Assembly: GCF_000972865.1 (NCBI RefSeq)
Contig: NZ_CP011144.1
Location: 3,779,118 to 3,843,117, forward strand
DNA: 64,000 nt
From: Pseudoxanthomonas suwonensis
Lineage (GTDB): Bacteria > Pseudomonadota > Gammaproteobacteria > Xanthomonadales > Xanthomonadaceae
Reading direction: 5' to 3'
Shown: positions 1 through 7,240 of the stretch, one piece after another
Numbering within the stretch: the first letter of the stretch is position 1
Layout of the letters: each line of letters starts with the position of its first letter
Program-made: the position numbers and the translations under genes
Notes under the pieces: generated by a model
Seen by the model: the letters and a program-made list of their open reading frames with translations, nothing else
The model's database searches: none
What the model was told of the DNA's origin: nothing

Positions 1-16
1 CCGTGCCGAGGCCGCC

Positions 17-667
17 ATGACCCTGCTGCGCTGCACCCTCATGTTCCTGCTGGGACTGCCGATGACGGTGGCGCTGGCCGCCGGCGGCTTCCAGCCGGTG
101 GAGTCGATCCGCGCCGCCGCGCTGGGTGCGGTGCCGGGCGGGCAGGCCGAGGCCAGCCTGGACCCGGCGTTGCGCATGCCGGCCTGCGGCCAGGCGCTGC
201 AGGCGCGGCAGGCGTCGGCCGGCACGGTCGAGGTGGCCTGCCCGGACGGCTGGCGGCTGTTCGTGCCGGTGAAGACCCGGCGCAGCCAGACGGTGCTGGT
301 GCTGGCCCGCGGCGTGGCCGCAGGCGAGGCCATCGGTGCCGACGCGCTGGTCGCCGAGACCCGCGACGCGTCGCGGATCGCCGGCGCGGCGGTGGCCGAT
401 CCGGCCCAGGCCATCGGCCGGGTGGCGCGGCGTACGCTGGCTGCCGGCAGCGTGCTCACCGCCGGCGACCTGGCCGCGCCGCGGCTGGTGCGCCGTGGCG
501 ACCAGGTGGCGCTGGTCTCGCGTCGTGGCGGGGTCGAGGTCCGGGTCGCCGGCCGCGCCCTGGGCGACGCCGGCGAGGACGAGCGGGTCTCGGTGGAGAA
601 CCTGTCGTCCCGCCGCGTGCTGCAGGGACGCGTCGGTCCCGACGGCGAGGTCTGGGTGACCCGCTGA
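17..667 (+). CDS. flgA: Flagellar P-ring chaperone FlgA
   Basis: FlgA is the periplasmic chaperone needed for FlgI subunits to assemble into the flagellar P ring around the rod. The 216-residue product begins with a Sec signal peptide (about residues 1-22, hydrophobic core MFLLGLPMTVALA) and ends in a SAF-type beta-clip domain (about 93-215, with LARGVAAGEAI and AAGSVLTAGDLA segments typical of the family). Its length matches the usual 210-230 residues. It is followed by flgM and flgN, the common order. The gene starts 16 bases into the window, so its upstream control region is not visible. Confidence 0.93.
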   Translation: MTLLRCTLMFLLGLPMTVALAAGGFQPVESIRAAALGAVPGGQAEASLDPALRMPACGQALQARQASAGTVEVACPDGWRLFVPVKTRRSQTVLVLARGVAAGEAIGADALVAETRDASRIAGAAVADPAQAIGRVARRTLAAGSVLTAGDLAAPRLVRRGDQVALVSRRGGVEVRVAGRALGDAGEDERVSVENLSSRRVLQGRVGPDGEVWVTR

Positions 668-699
668 CCGCCGCCGTGAAAAATTTCCCGACTTGCCCC

Positions 700-727
700 T
701 AAAGTTCCCCCAGACCCCTGCCGATAC
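700..727 (+). promoter_or_regulatory. Sigma-28 (FliA) promoter of flgM
   Basis: TAAAG, 15 bases, then GCCGATAC lies 34 bases upstream of the flgM start. This is close to the flagellar class 3 consensus (TAAA-N15-GCCGATAA); the spacer counted from TAAA is 16, one longer than ideal. The same GCCGATAC box occurs before the MCP gene and motA in this window. Confidence 0.75.
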
Positions 728-761
728 CCCCGGCGTAGCCCGTAATGCAAGGATCACCGCC

Positions 762-1070
762 ATGAGCCACAAGATCGAAGGCACCCCGCCTCCCGCGGTG
801 CACAGCACCGGTCCCGTCGGCGGCCGTGTCGCCGTCGCCGGCGGCGATCGCTCCAGCCCGGTCGAGGCCAGCCGGCCCGTCGACAGCCTGCGCCTGACCG
901 GCGAGGCCGCCAGCCTGCAGGCGCTGCAGCGCGAGCTGGCCGCCGCCCCGGCGGTGGACCAGGCCCGCGTGGCCGAGGTCAAGCAGGCGCTGGAGTCGGG
1001 CAGCTACCGCATCGACCCGGCGAAGATCGCCGAGCGCATGCTGGACCTGGACGAGCAGCTGGGCGGCTGA
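762..1070 (+). CDS. flgM: Anti-sigma-28 factor FlgM
   Basis: FlgM binds FliA (sigma-28) and blocks late flagellar transcription until the finished hook-basal body exports it. The 102-residue product has a Gly/Pro/Val-rich disordered N-terminal half and a helical C-terminal FliA-binding half with the family hallmark ARVAEVKQALESGSYRID (about 73-90), followed by KIAERMLDLDEQL. The ATG at 762 was chosen because it gives a normal FlgM N-terminus (MSHKIEG) and lies downstream of the sigma-28 promoter; an in-frame upstream extension to 693 would read through that promoter. flgN follows after 3 bases, so the two are co-transcribed. Confidence 0.9.
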   Translation: MSHKIEGTPPPAVHSTGPVGGRVAVAGGDRSSPVEASRPVDSLRLTGEAASLQALQRELAAAPAVDQARVAEVKQALESGSYRIDPAKIAERMLDLDEQLGG

Positions 1071-1073
1071 CCG

Positions 1074-1418
1074 ATGCAGCCGGCGGTCGCCAGCGACGAC
1101 GCGCTCGACCGGCTGGCCGCCGCGCTGGCCGACGAACGCCGCGCGCTGCTGGACCACGACATCGAACTGCTGGTGCGCTCGACCCAAGACAAGCTGCAGG
1201 CGCTGCGCCATCTGGAGGCCGACCTGCCCGATGGCCTCGGCGAGCGCCTGGCCGAACTGGCCGAGGCCAACCGCAGCAACGGCGCGCTGCTGGCCCGCCG
1301 CCGGCGCGAGGTCAACTGGGCCCTGCGCCATCTCGGCCGCGCCGAGAGCGCGCCGGCCTACGACGCGCAAGGACAGGCCCAGCAGCTGCAGGCACGCCGC
1401 GAACTCGCGGTGGTGTGA
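1074..1418 (+). CDS. flgN: Flagellar export chaperone FlgN
   Basis: FlgN is the cytoplasmic type III export chaperone of the hook-filament junction proteins FlgK and FlgL. The 114-residue product is predicted to be almost wholly helical, with the family-like LAAALADERRALLDHDIELL start and a helical middle containing KLQALRHLEADLP, which fits the long helical hairpin of FlgN. It starts 3 bases after the flgM stop. Assignment rests on the family pattern and on the flgA-flgM-flgN context. Confidence 0.87.
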   Translation: MQPAVASDDALDRLAAALADERRALLDHDIELLVRSTQDKLQALRHLEADLPDGLGERLAELAEANRSNGALLARRRREVNWALRHLGRAESAPAYDAQGQAQQLQARRELAVV

Positions 1419-1497
1419 CCGTCGCCGCCACGCCGACCGCGCGCGCCGCCGGACACGCCATTAGAATCGGACGCTGCGAAACTTGCCTGGCAGCGCC

Positions 1498-2721
1498 GTG
1501 ACCGAACTCCCCGACGAAGGCCGCGTGCCTTCGATCCACACCCTCCAGGGCCTGAGCGACCGCATGCTCGAGGGCGTGCTGCTGTACGACGCCGGCAGCC
1601 GGCTGCTGTACGCCAATCCTTCCGCGCACAAGCTGTGCAAGGCCTGCTACCCGCGCGAGCTGGCCAGCGGGCTGACCCTGGAGCAGTTGCTGCCGCGGGA
1701 CGCGCTGAGCGGCGCACGCTCGGGCGGGCGCTGGAGCGGCCACCTGTCGTTCGGGCAGGACGCCATCCTCATGGTCCACGTCTACTTCGACGAAGCCGAG
1801 CACGGCCATTTCCTGGTCGTGATGCAGGACCTGCGGCAGATCCGCGTCTACGAGCAGGACCTGCTGCGCCAGCACGCCGAACTGAACGTGCGCCTGACCG
1901 CGGCCCAGGAGAAGCTGCTGCAGTCGGAGAAGCTGGCCTCGATCGGCCAGCTGGCCGCCGGCGTGGCCCACGAGATCAACAACCCGATCGGCTACGTGCA
2001 CTCGAACCTGGGCAGCCTGCAGGAATACCTGCACAGCCTGTTCGCGCTGATCGAGGCCTACGAGCGCGCGCTGCGCTCGTCCGACCCGCGCGCGTCGATC
2101 CCGGAGATCGACCAGACCCGCGAGCGCCTGGACATCGACTTCATCAGCCGCGACCTGCCGCAGCTGATGACCGAGTCGCGCGAGGGCATCGAGCGGGTGA
2201 CCCGGATCGTTCGCGACCTGAAGGACTTCTCGCGCAGCGAGCGCGACGAGTCGTGGAAGCTGGTCGACATCCACGCCGGCCTGGAATCCACCCTCAACAT
2301 CATCTGGAACGAGCTCAAGTACAACACCACCCTGGAGAAGCACTACGGCACGCTGCCACCGGTGGAGTGCCTGCCGTCGGAGTTGAACCAGGTGTTCATG
2401 AACATCCTGATCAACGCCGGCCAGTCGATCGGCGAGCGCGGCACGATCCGGGTCTCGACCGGGCACGAGGGCGATCACGTCTGGGTCGAGATCGCCGACA
2501 GCGGCCCCGGCATCCCGCCGGAATTCCAGCAGCGGATCTTCGATCCGTTCTTCACCACCAAGCCGGTGGGCAAGGGCACCGGGCTGGGGCTGTCGATCTC
2601 CTACGGCATCGTCGCCAAGCACCACGGCCGGATCGACGTGGACAGCCGCCTGGGCGACGGCTCGCGCTTCCGCATCGTGCTGCCGGTGCGACAGCCGCGC
2701 GCGGCGGCCGCGGCGGGTTGA
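1498..2721 (+). CDS. Sensor histidine kinase (PAS-like, HisKA, HATPase)
   Basis: A soluble two-component histidine kinase of about 407 residues. Counting from an in-frame TTG at 1483, a PAS-like sensor region spans about 20-125, a coiled-coil linker about 125-150, the dimerisation/phosphoacceptor helix carries [13 protein letters not shown] with His163, and the ATPase domain has the N box (NILINAGQS), DSGPGIP and [16 protein letters not shown]. There is no membrane segment or receiver domain. The GTG at 1498 is preferred, but neither it nor the TTG at 1483 has a clear ribosome site. It follows flgN by 79 bases; a flagellar role is only suggested by position. No partner regulator is adjacent on this strand. 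Confidence 0.85.
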   Translation: MTELPDEGRVPSIHTLQGLSDRMLEGVLLYDAGSRLLYANPSAHKLCKACYPRELASGLTLEQLLPRDALSGARSGGRWSGHLSFGQDAILMVHVYFDEAEHGHFLVVMQDLRQIRVYEQDLLRQHAELNVRLTAAQEKLLQSEKLASIGQLAAGVAHEINNPIGYVHSNLGSLQEYLHSLFALIEAYERALRSSDPRASIPEIDQTRERLDIDFISRDLPQLMTESREGIERVTRIVRDLKDFSRSERDESWKLVDIHAGLESTLNIIWNELKYNTTLEKHYGTLPPVECLPSELNQVFMNILINAGQSIGERGTIRVSTGHEGDHVWVEIADSGPGIPPEFQQRIFDPFFTTKPVGKGTGLGLSISYGIVAKHHGRIDVDSRLGDGSRFRIVLPVRQPRAAAAAG

Positions 2722-2755
2722 TCTCGACAGCTGCCGTTCGGACGGCTGCTGTTTT

Positions 2756-2842
2756 GAGCCGACGTGGCCATCCATGGCCACTGCCGCAATACCCCCGGCC
2801 CGCCACGTCTCCGGGAGCTTCCAGGTCGTGGCTCCGTTCACA
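2756..2842. repeat. Intergenic repeat family C, copy 1
   Basis: The minus strand of this segment (GGAGCCACGACCTGG ... GGCAGTGGCCATGGATGGCC) closely resembles 18937-19020 read on the plus strand. It lies in the 594-base gene-free interval between the kinase and the convergent GGDEF-EAL gene. Confidence 0.6.
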
Positions 2843-2864
2843 GACGATGAGCAGCGTAGGCTTT

Positions 2865-2958
2865 TGTAGGAGCGGGCATGACCGCGACCCGACGCCATCG
2901 GCCCAGGCGACGCCCTCCTGATTCCGACGCCCGTGTCGCGGTCATGCCCGCTCCTACA
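2865..2958. repeat. Palindromic repeat family A, copy 1
   Basis: An imperfect palindrome that begins TGTAGGAGCGGGCATGACC and ends with its reverse complement, around a GTCGGCACAGGCGAC-like centre. Copies at 10191, 12686, 12867, 18680, 18801 and 25179 share the same outer arms. It could fold as one long hairpin, as REP/BIME-like elements do. Confidence 0.8.
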
Positions 2959-3076
2959 GAAAGCAGCGCCGTCGCGGATTTTCCCCCTCCCTTTCGAAGG
3001 CGAAGGGGAGGGCCGGGGAGGGGTGCCTTTGCCGTTGCTGTTGCTCCCAGATCGAAGCCACGCCCCCGAAGCTCCC

Positions 3077-3192
3077 GAGGCCGTCGTGCCCAGGGGGTCT
3101 GGCGCAAGCAGCACAGGGATGTGCTGCGTTCGCGACTCGGAGGCAGGACGCCGCAGCGGAGCGATGCGCCAGACCCCCCTTGGGCACGACGG
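3077..3192. repeat. Long inverted repeat between convergent genes
   Basis: The left arm, GGCCGTCGTGCCCAGGGGG and on to TCTGGCGC (3077-3105), is repeated in reverse complement at 3166-3192 with a small bulge, enclosing about 60 bases that include GCACAGGGATGTGC. It could act as a bidirectional transcription stop between the convergent genes, but no T-tract follows. Confidence 0.65.
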
Positions 3193-3265
3193 CCCCCTCC
3201 GGAGCCAGCGCTTCTGCTCCTGAGACAACACGACCCCGTCCGAACCGAAGCCCCGCTTCAAGAGC

Positions 3266-3302
3266 AGAAAGTCACTGGACCCCCGCCTGTGCGGGGACGA
3301 CG
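3266..3302. repeat. Half copy of repeat family B
   Basis: AGTCACTGGACCCCCGC then GCGGGGACGACGG matches the right arm of the elements at 22566-22670 and 26065-26166. The left arm is absent, so this is a truncated copy just after the stop of the minus-strand gene. Confidence 0.5.
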
Positions 3303-3315
3303 GCGAATGGACGGC

Positions 3316-5043
3316 CTACGGCCCGCTGGCCAGCGGCTGCCGCTCCTGGTGGGTGCGGAACGCCTGGCGGATGTGCTCGCGCAGCTCGTCGTCGTTCCAG
3401 GGCTTGGTCAGGAATCGGTAGATCGCGCCGCGGTTGATCGCGTCGGTGACCGTGGCCAGGTCGGTGTAGCCGGACAGGACCATGCGCACGGTGTCGGGGT
3501 AGAGCATCTTCACCCGGCCCAGGAACTCGGTGCCGCTCATGTCCGACATGCGCTGGTCCGACAGGATCACCTGCACCTCGTTGGTGGCCAGCAGGTCGAA
3601 GGCGTCGCGCACGTTGCCCGCGGCCAGGATCCGGTAGCCGTCGCGGCGGAACAGGCGCACCAGCGAGCGCAGCACGTTCTCCTCGTCGTCGACCAGCAGC
3701 AGGGTCAGGTCCGGCTTGCTGACCGCGAACAGCTCCGGGCGCAGGTAGCGGCGGCGCAGGGTCAGGCCGGCGGTATCGGCCGGCATCGGTTCGCCGAACA
3801 GGTAGCCCTGGAACATGTCGCAGTCGCTGCGGCGCAGGTAGCCCAGCTGCGCCTCGGTCTCGACCCCGTTGGCGACGACCTTCATGTTCAGCTGGTGGCC
3901 CATGGCGATGATCGCGCGCACGATCGCCGTCTCGCGCTCGCCGGCCGGCGAGCTGCGGATGAAGCTGCGGTCGATCTTGAGCTTGTCCACCGGATAGCGG
4001 ACCAGCGAGCTGAGGCTCGAATCGCCGGTGCCGAAGTTGTCCAGCGCCAGGCCCACGCCCTCGCGGCGCAGCGCGACTACCCCCTCGTACACCGGGGTGA
4101 CGTTGGCTGCCAGCGCGCTCTCGTTGATCTCCAGCACCAGGCATTCCGGCGGCACCCCGGCGCGACGCAGCAGCGCCAGCACCTCGTCGGCGAATCCGGG
4201 ACGCTGCAGCTGCAGGGTCGAGACGTTGACCGTCACGAACAGGTCGTCGAAGCCCGACTCGCGCCACTGCCGCACCTGCTCGATCGCGTTCTCCAGCACC
4301 CAGCCGCCGATCTGCACGATCACGCCCAGCCGTTCGGCGGTGGGCATGAAGCGCTCGGGCACCAGCATGCCCAGGGTCGGCGACTGCCAGCGCAGCAGCG
4401 CCTCCATGCCGATCACGCGGCCGTCGCGGGCACTGATCTCCGGCTGGAAGCGCAGGCGCAGCTCGCCGTTGGGGACCGCATCGACGATCTGCCGCGCGAT
4501 CATGCTCTCGTTGTGGACGCTCTGCAGGCTCTGGCCACCGTAGAACTGGATGCGCTCGTCGCCGTGGGTGGCCTGGCGGGCGGCGATCTCGGCCAGGCGC
4601 AGCAGGCCATCGCTGTCCTGCGCGTGCTGCGGGCACAGGCTGATGCCGAGCTTCACCGACAGGAACAGGGTGTAGGGCAGCACGCTCAGCGGCAGTTCCG
4701 CCTCGCGCTGCAGTTCCCAGGCCGCGTCGGTCGCGTCGGGGCCGTCCTTGTCCAGCTGGAGGGCGGCGATGAACTCGTCGCTGCCGTGCCGCCAGAGCCG
4801 GCCGCGGCCCTGCAGCCAGTGGTCCAGGCGCCGCGCCAGCAGTTCCAGCGCCAGGTCGCCCACGGCCACGCTCATGTTCTCGTTGACCGAGGCGAAGTGG
4901 TCGATGTCCAGGTGCACCAGCATCAGCTCGCGGCCGCCGGCCACGGCCTCCTCGACCATGGCCTGCAGCGCCGGGTGGCCCGCGCCGAGGCGGGTGGGCG
5001 GCGGAGAATCGGCGGGCGGCAGGAAGGGCAGGTGCATGGACAT
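3316..5043 (-). CDS. Degenerate GGDEF-EAL protein with C-terminal receiver domain
   Basis: A 575-residue cytoplasmic protein. A GGDEF-like domain (about 30-180) reads HGSDEF instead of GGDEF, so cyclase activity is doubtful. An EAL domain (about 195-435) keeps MEALLRW, NVS, LEINES, KLKIDRSF and MFQGYL, but has LDNFGTG where DDFGTG is usual (about 334) and VVANGVET where VVAEGVET is usual (about 391). Both changes hit metal-binding or catalytic positions, so it is probably a c-di-GMP binding or effector protein. A CheY-like receiver (about 445-565; LLVDDEE, VILSDQRM with the phosphoacceptor Asp near 494, FLTKPW) sits unusually at the C-terminus. The ATG lies 5 bases after the kinase stop, so the kinase at 5049-7124 is its likely phosphodonor. 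Confidence 0.88.
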   Translation of the reverse strand: MSMHLPFLPPADSPPPTRLGAGHPALQAMVEEAVAGGRELMLVHLDIDHFASVNENMSVAVGDLALELLARRLDHWLQGRGRLWRHGSDEFIAALQLDKDGPDATDAAWELQREAELPLSVLPYTLFLSVKLGISLCPQHAQDSDGLLRLAEIAARQATHGDERIQFYGGQSLQSVHNESMIARQIVDAVPNGELRLRFQPEISARDGRVIGMEALLRWQSPTLGMLVPERFMPTAERLGVIVQIGGWVLENAIEQVRQWRESGFDDLFVTVNVSTLQLQRPGFADEVLALLRRAGVPPECLVLEINESALAANVTPVYEGVVALRREGVGLALDNFGTGDSSLSSLVRYPVDKLKIDRSFIRSSPAGERETAIVRAIIAMGHQLNMKVVANGVETEAQLGYLRRSDCDMFQGYLFGEPMPADTAGLTLRRRYLRPELFAVSKPDLTLLLVDDEENVLRSLVRLFRRDGYRILAAGNVRDAFDLLATNEVQVILSDQRMSDMSGTEFLGRVKMLYPDTVRMVLSGYTDLATVTDAINRGAIYRFLTKPWNDDELREHIRQAFRTHQERQPLASGP

Positions 5044-5048
5044 GGCGG

Positions 5049-7124
5049 TCAGTGCACGGTCGGCTGGCCGTAGGGCAGCTGCAGGTGGATGCGGGTGCCG
5101 CGCCCGGGCATGGTGTCGATGCGCAGTTGCCCGCCGACGCTCTGCGCGCGCTCGCGCATGATCACCAGGCCCAGGCCGTGGGCGTCGGCGGGCTCGAAGC
5201 CGCGCCCGTCGTCCTCGATCCGCAGGTCGAGCCAGTCGCCGTCCATGTCGGCCAGGGCCAGGCTGACGCTGCGGGCGCCGGCATGCCGCAGCACGTTGGT
5301 CAGTCCTTCCTGGGCGATGCGGAAGCAGGTCTGTTCGATCTCGCGCTCCGGGCGCTGCGGCAGCGGGCGGATGTCCACGTCCAGCTGCACCGGTGAGTTG
5401 CGCATCAGCACGCCCGCATGCCAGCGCAGCGCCGCTTCCAGCCCCAGCGCATCGAGTTGCGGCGGGCGCAGCAGCATGGACAGGTTGCGCAGCTTGTCGA
5501 GGGTGGCGTCGGCGGTCCCGGCCAGCAGCTGCAGGTCCTCGAGCCGGCGCGCGCCGTCGTCCTCGGACATGGCCGCGTGCGCCGACAGCTTCATCGCGGT
5601 GATCGCCTGGCCGATGTCGTCGTGCAGCTCGCGCGAGATCGCCCGGCGCTCGTCCTCCTGGGCGGTGAACAGCTGCCGGCCCATCGCCTGCAGTTCCTGG
5701 TTGCTGGCGGCCAGGGCGATGCGCATGCGTTCGGGCTCGCTGAGGTCGCGCACCACCAGCAGCTTGCAGTCCTGGCCGCCGTAGCGCGCGTTGCTGTAGG
5801 ACAGGGCGACGCGGAAGGCGCTGCCGTCGGCGCGCAGCATGTTCGGCGAAGGTTCCTGGCCTTGCCCGGCCAGGTAGTCGCGCAGCGGCGGCAGGTCGGC
5901 CGGCTCCACCAGCGCGGACAGCGGCTCGCCCAGCAGCATCTCGCTCTTGCGGCCGAACATGCCGGCGCAGGCCGGGTTGGCGTAGATCACGTGCTCGCCG
6001 GACAGGATCATCACCCCGTCCGGCAGGATCCGCATCAGCTCGGAGAACTGCTGCTCGCGCTCGCCCAGCAGGCGCCGGGTCTGCTGCTCCTCGGTGACGT
6101 CCTGGGCGGTGCCGCGCAGGAGCCGGCGGCGGTCCTCCTCCACGCACTGCACGCGCAGGCGCAGCAGCCGCTCGTGGCCGCCGGGGCCGAGGAACGGCAG
6201 CAGCACGTCCATCTTCTGCGCCTGGCCGCCGGCCAGTTCGTCCAGCATCTGCTCCAGCCGGGCCTGGGTGACGGGGTTGGCCGCCACCAGCACGTCCTGC
6301 AGCGCGCACGGGCGGCCGTCGGCGGCGTTGTGGCCGACCAGGCGCTGCAGGATCTGGCAGAAATGGCCGCGCCGGGTGCGCGCGTCGATCTCGAACGAGC
6401 CCAGCCGCGCCAGCCGCTGCGCCTCCTGCAGCCGGGCCATGGCCTGCTCGCGCGAGCGCTGCGACTGCAGTTCGGCGGTGCGGTCGTACATGACGATGAG
6501 ACGGGTCCGGTTGCCGCCGGAGAAGACCAGTTCCGAACTGCGCATCTCCACGTCGCGATGGCCGCCGTCGCCGACCCGCAGCCGCTCGATGCGCGCATAG
6601 GGCTGGTCCGGCGCGGCGCGGATCGCCGCCACCCCGGCGTCGAAGCGCGGGCGCTCCTCGGCCGGCCACAGCATGTGCATCTCCATGCCGCGCAGTTCGC
6701 CGCGCGACCAGCCCAGGAACGCGCTCGCCGCCGGGTTCGAATCCAGGATCCGCAGCGTGTCCAGGTCGTAGGTCCACATCGGGCTGGGGTTGGCCTCGAA
6801 CATCTCGCGGTAGCGGGCCTCCGAGTCCATGATCCGCTGCTGCGCCTCCAGCAGCCGCTCCACCAGCGGGCGCAGCAGCAGGTACAGCAGCGCGCCGGTG
6901 GCGACCATGTAGGCCGTGCCCTTCCAGCTCTGCAGGCGGGTGATGGTCTGGGCGTCGGAGACCAGCGCGCCGATGGCCTGGTCGCTGAACAGGATCCAGC
7001 AGATCCCGAACAGGATATGGAACAGGGGGATGCGCCAGACCAGGCCGCGCGCTATCGGCGCCGCCACCGGCCGGCCTGCCGTCGGCGGAGCACGGCGTTC
7101 CCCTGGTTGGTCCTGCTGCGACAT
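5049..7124 (-). CDS. Membrane PAS sensor kinase of the NarX/UhpB (HisKA_3) type
   Basis: A 691-residue inner-membrane histidine kinase. Two membrane helices (about 27-45 and 66-86) bracket a short periplasmic loop, three PAS-type modules follow (about 100-220, 225-345, 350-465), then a HisKA_3 dimerisation helix with ISRELHDDIGQAI (His near 501) and a HATPase domain with VLRHAGA, DDGRGFEP and GLGLVIMRERAQ. The ATG at 7124 is preceded by GGGGGAACC. Kinases of this class usually pair with a NarL-type DNA-binding regulator, but the co-transcribed partner here is a GGDEF-EAL-receiver protein, which suggests control of c-di-GMP signalling rather than transcription. Confidence 0.88.
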   Translation of the reverse strand: MSQQDQPGERRAPPTAGRPVAAPIARGLVWRIPLFHILFGICWILFSDQAIGALVSDAQTITRLQSWKGTAYMVATGALLYLLLRPLVERLLEAQQRIMDSEARYREMFEANPSPMWTYDLDTLRILDSNPAASAFLGWSRGELRGMEMHMLWPAEERPRFDAGVAAIRAAPDQPYARIERLRVGDGGHRDVEMRSSELVFSGGNRTRLIVMYDRTAELQSQRSREQAMARLQEAQRLARLGSFEIDARTRRGHFCQILQRLVGHNAADGRPCALQDVLVAANPVTQARLEQMLDELAGGQAQKMDVLLPFLGPGGHERLLRLRVQCVEEDRRRLLRGTAQDVTEEQQTRRLLGEREQQFSELMRILPDGVMILSGEHVIYANPACAGMFGRKSEMLLGEPLSALVEPADLPPLRDYLAGQGQEPSPNMLRADGSAFRVALSYSNARYGGQDCKLLVVRDLSEPERMRIALAASNQELQAMGRQLFTAQEDERRAISRELHDDIGQAITAMKLSAHAAMSEDDGARRLEDLQLLAGTADATLDKLRNLSMLLRPPQLDALGLEAALRWHAGVLMRNSPVQLDVDIRPLPQRPEREIEQTCFRIAQEGLTNVLRHAGARSVSLALADMDGDWLDLRIEDDGRGFEPADAHGLGLVIMRERAQSVGGQLRIDTMPGRGTRIHLQLPYGQPTVH

Positions 7125-7180
7125 GGTTCCCCCGTGGACGGCCCGCAAAGCATATCAGCGCTCCCCGCCGCGCCACGGGC

Positions 7181-7207
7181 TCAACATTCGGCCGGGGCGG
7201 CCGTTAC
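7181..7207 (+). promoter_or_regulatory. Possible sigma-28 promoter of the PAS-GGDEF-EAL gene
   Basis: TCAA, exactly 15 bases, then GCCGTTAC, 34 bases before the start at 7241. The spacing equals that of the motA and MCP promoters; the -10 box differs from GCCGATAC at one base. Confidence 0.45.
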
Positions 7208-7240
7208 CTGCTTGACGGCCCGGTACCCGGGCGCAAAGGC

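Noticed and set aside
1312..3261. A 649-codon minus-strand open frame across the first kinase
   Set aside because: It is the antisense shadow of a GC-rich gene. It shows no domains and runs straight through intergenic repeats.
5044..7176. The long continuous minus-strand frame upstream of, and in frame with, the GGDEF-EAL gene, extending it to almost 1300 codons
   Set aside because: That extension runs through the kinase gene in another frame and is Arg/Ala/Pro-rich without domains. The real start is the ATG 5 bases after the kinase stop.
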